The notes beneath the pieces were generated by a model. It had not been told where the DNA came from, did no database searches, and was given only the letters and a program-made list of their open reading frames with translations. A stretch of DNA of 20,256 bases from a virus, in IMG/VR virus record IMGVR_UViG_3300044492_000248, positions 1 to 20,256 of that record. One strand, given 5' to 3'. A program made the translations under genes and the position numbers. Shown here piece after piece: positions 19,793 through 20,256 of this stretch. Each line of letters begins with the position of its first letter. Positions within the stretch are counted from its first letter, which is position 1.

Positions 19793-20122
19793 CTATCGGT
19801 TGTCAGCTGCAGAGCAAAAATCAGCCCTCAATTGATCTAGCGCCGAGTCGGTTCCATTGGTCGCGCGCGCCGAAGCGGTTACCAGTTTTTCGACCAAATC
19901 ATAGGCTCGAGCGTTTGAGCGGGAGAGTCGCGCGCGCGCTGTTCTGTTTTCCGCTCTTTCATCCCAATGCAGGCAATAGTCCTTTTCGACGGCGGCTTGC
20001 ACCTGGTTATTCTGCGCATAGTAAGCAATCACTGATTTGCGCAATGGTGAGATATCAGCGTTAGCGCCGGTCGATGAAAACGCAACGAATGAAGCAAAAG
20101 CGATTGAAGCAAGCTTAGGCAT
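19793..20122 (-). CDS. Exported small protein with two cysteines, 109 aa
   Basis: A 109-residue protein with a typical signal peptide: MPKL, a hydrophobic run ASIAFASFVAFSSTG, and an ANA|D cleavage site after residue 22. The mature part of ~87 residues is helical and basic, with Cys50 and Cys103, which could form one disulfide in the periplasm. There is no lipobox and no second membrane segment. The frame is open up to 20215. ATG at 20122 is chosen because AACAAGGAATC lies 6 nt upstream and the signal peptide then starts at residue 1. Phage-encoded periplasmic proteins often block superinfection or act as morons. The role here is unknown, and a spanin is not supported. Confidence 0.72.
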   Translation of the reverse strand: MPKLASIAFASFVAFSSTGANADISPLRKSVIAYYAQNNQVQAAVEKDYCLHWDERAENRTARARLSRSNARAYDLVEKLVTASARATNGTDSALDQLRADFCSAADNR

Positions 20123-20128
20123 GATTTT

Positions 20129-20139
20129 GATTCCTTGTT
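20129..20139 (-). promoter_or_regulatory. Ribosome binding leader AACAAGGAATC (copy 3)
   Basis: The same 11 nt lie 6 nt before the ATG of the 109-aa gene. Together with copy 2 the match extends to CAAACAAGGAATC. Confidence 0.7.
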
Positions 20140-20153
20140 TGTGTGTGAGTTGA

Positions 20154-20256
20154 TTAACCAATGAACGCACGAAGCAATTCGGCGCCGCGTTCTGCACCAC
20201 CTGACTCGACGACAATGCGATATTGAAGTTTTTCGATCAAACGCAGAGTCCTCGGG
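20154..20256 (-). CDS. Unknown protein, C-terminal 33 aa only
   Basis: Reading leftward from the window edge, one frame encodes RTLRLIEKLQYRIVV, then ESGGAERGAELLRAFIG and a TAA at 20154-20156. It looks like an amphipathic C-terminus, and the frame ends 31 bp before the next gene's ATG. The two other frames are poorer: one is the N-terminal overrun of the 109-aa gene and one has no sensible end. The start and identity lie outside the window. Confidence 0.5.
   Translation of the reverse strand, partial: PRTLRLIEKLQYRIVVESGGAERGAELLRAFIG

Noticed and set aside
1-20256. CRISPR arrays, insertion sequences, integrase and lysogeny repressor
   Set aside because: I looked for regularly spaced repeats, transposase or recombinase motifs and a CI-like helix-turn-helix gene and saw none, so lifestyle cannot be judged from this window.

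Overview
The window is most likely part of the genome of a contractile-tailed bacteriophage or prophage (myovirus-like). It is GC-rich, and many genes overlap by ATGA, TGATG or TAATG junctions. Codon use and protein style fit a host among the Alphaproteobacteria, but that is inference; no host gene is present. Almost everything reads on the minus strand, so the genome order runs from high to low coordinates.

Layout from right to left. Positions 20256-18824 hold a small early-looking or accessory block: the tail end of an unknown gene, a 109-aa exported protein, an 83-aa protein and a TerS-like protein, separated by strong intrinsic terminators. Positions 18823-18137 are a gene-free stretch of about 690 bp. 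It holds a G-quadruplex motif inside an inverted repeat, several hairpins, a tandem repeat, an AT-rich tract and three roughly evenly spaced long perfect palindromes. Positions 18136-17756 carry the only plus-strand gene, a zinc-finger plus membrane protein with its own terminator. From 17668 down to 1 runs one packed morphogenesis cluster.

The cluster starts with two small membrane proteins, then the large terminase, a 65-aa protein, a zinc-ribbon mini-protein, portal, S78-type prohead protease and HK97-fold major capsid protein. Next come three small proteins next to the capsid gene, micro-ORFs, and a protein with an Ig/cadherin-like domain. The neck set follows: a gp6-like connector, a head-closure-like protein and a gp10-like protein. 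The tail genes come last in Mu order: terminator candidate, DUF2635-like protein, sheath, tube, tail assembly chaperone with an inferred -1 frameshift extension, tape measure, a gpN-like (DNA circularisation) protein and the start of a gpP-like protein. The particle therefore looks like an HK97-type head and neck joined to a Mu-type contractile tail.

The most striking signal is the cysteine content of the outer virion proteins: about 20 in the sheath, 10 in the capsid protein and 12 in the Ig-domain protein. The tape measure and tail chaperone have none. Other points of note are tiny Cys-rich ORFs locked into the operon by stop/start overlaps, a shared AACAAGGAATC leader before three accessory genes, and the structured non-coding region between the TerS-like gene and the rest.
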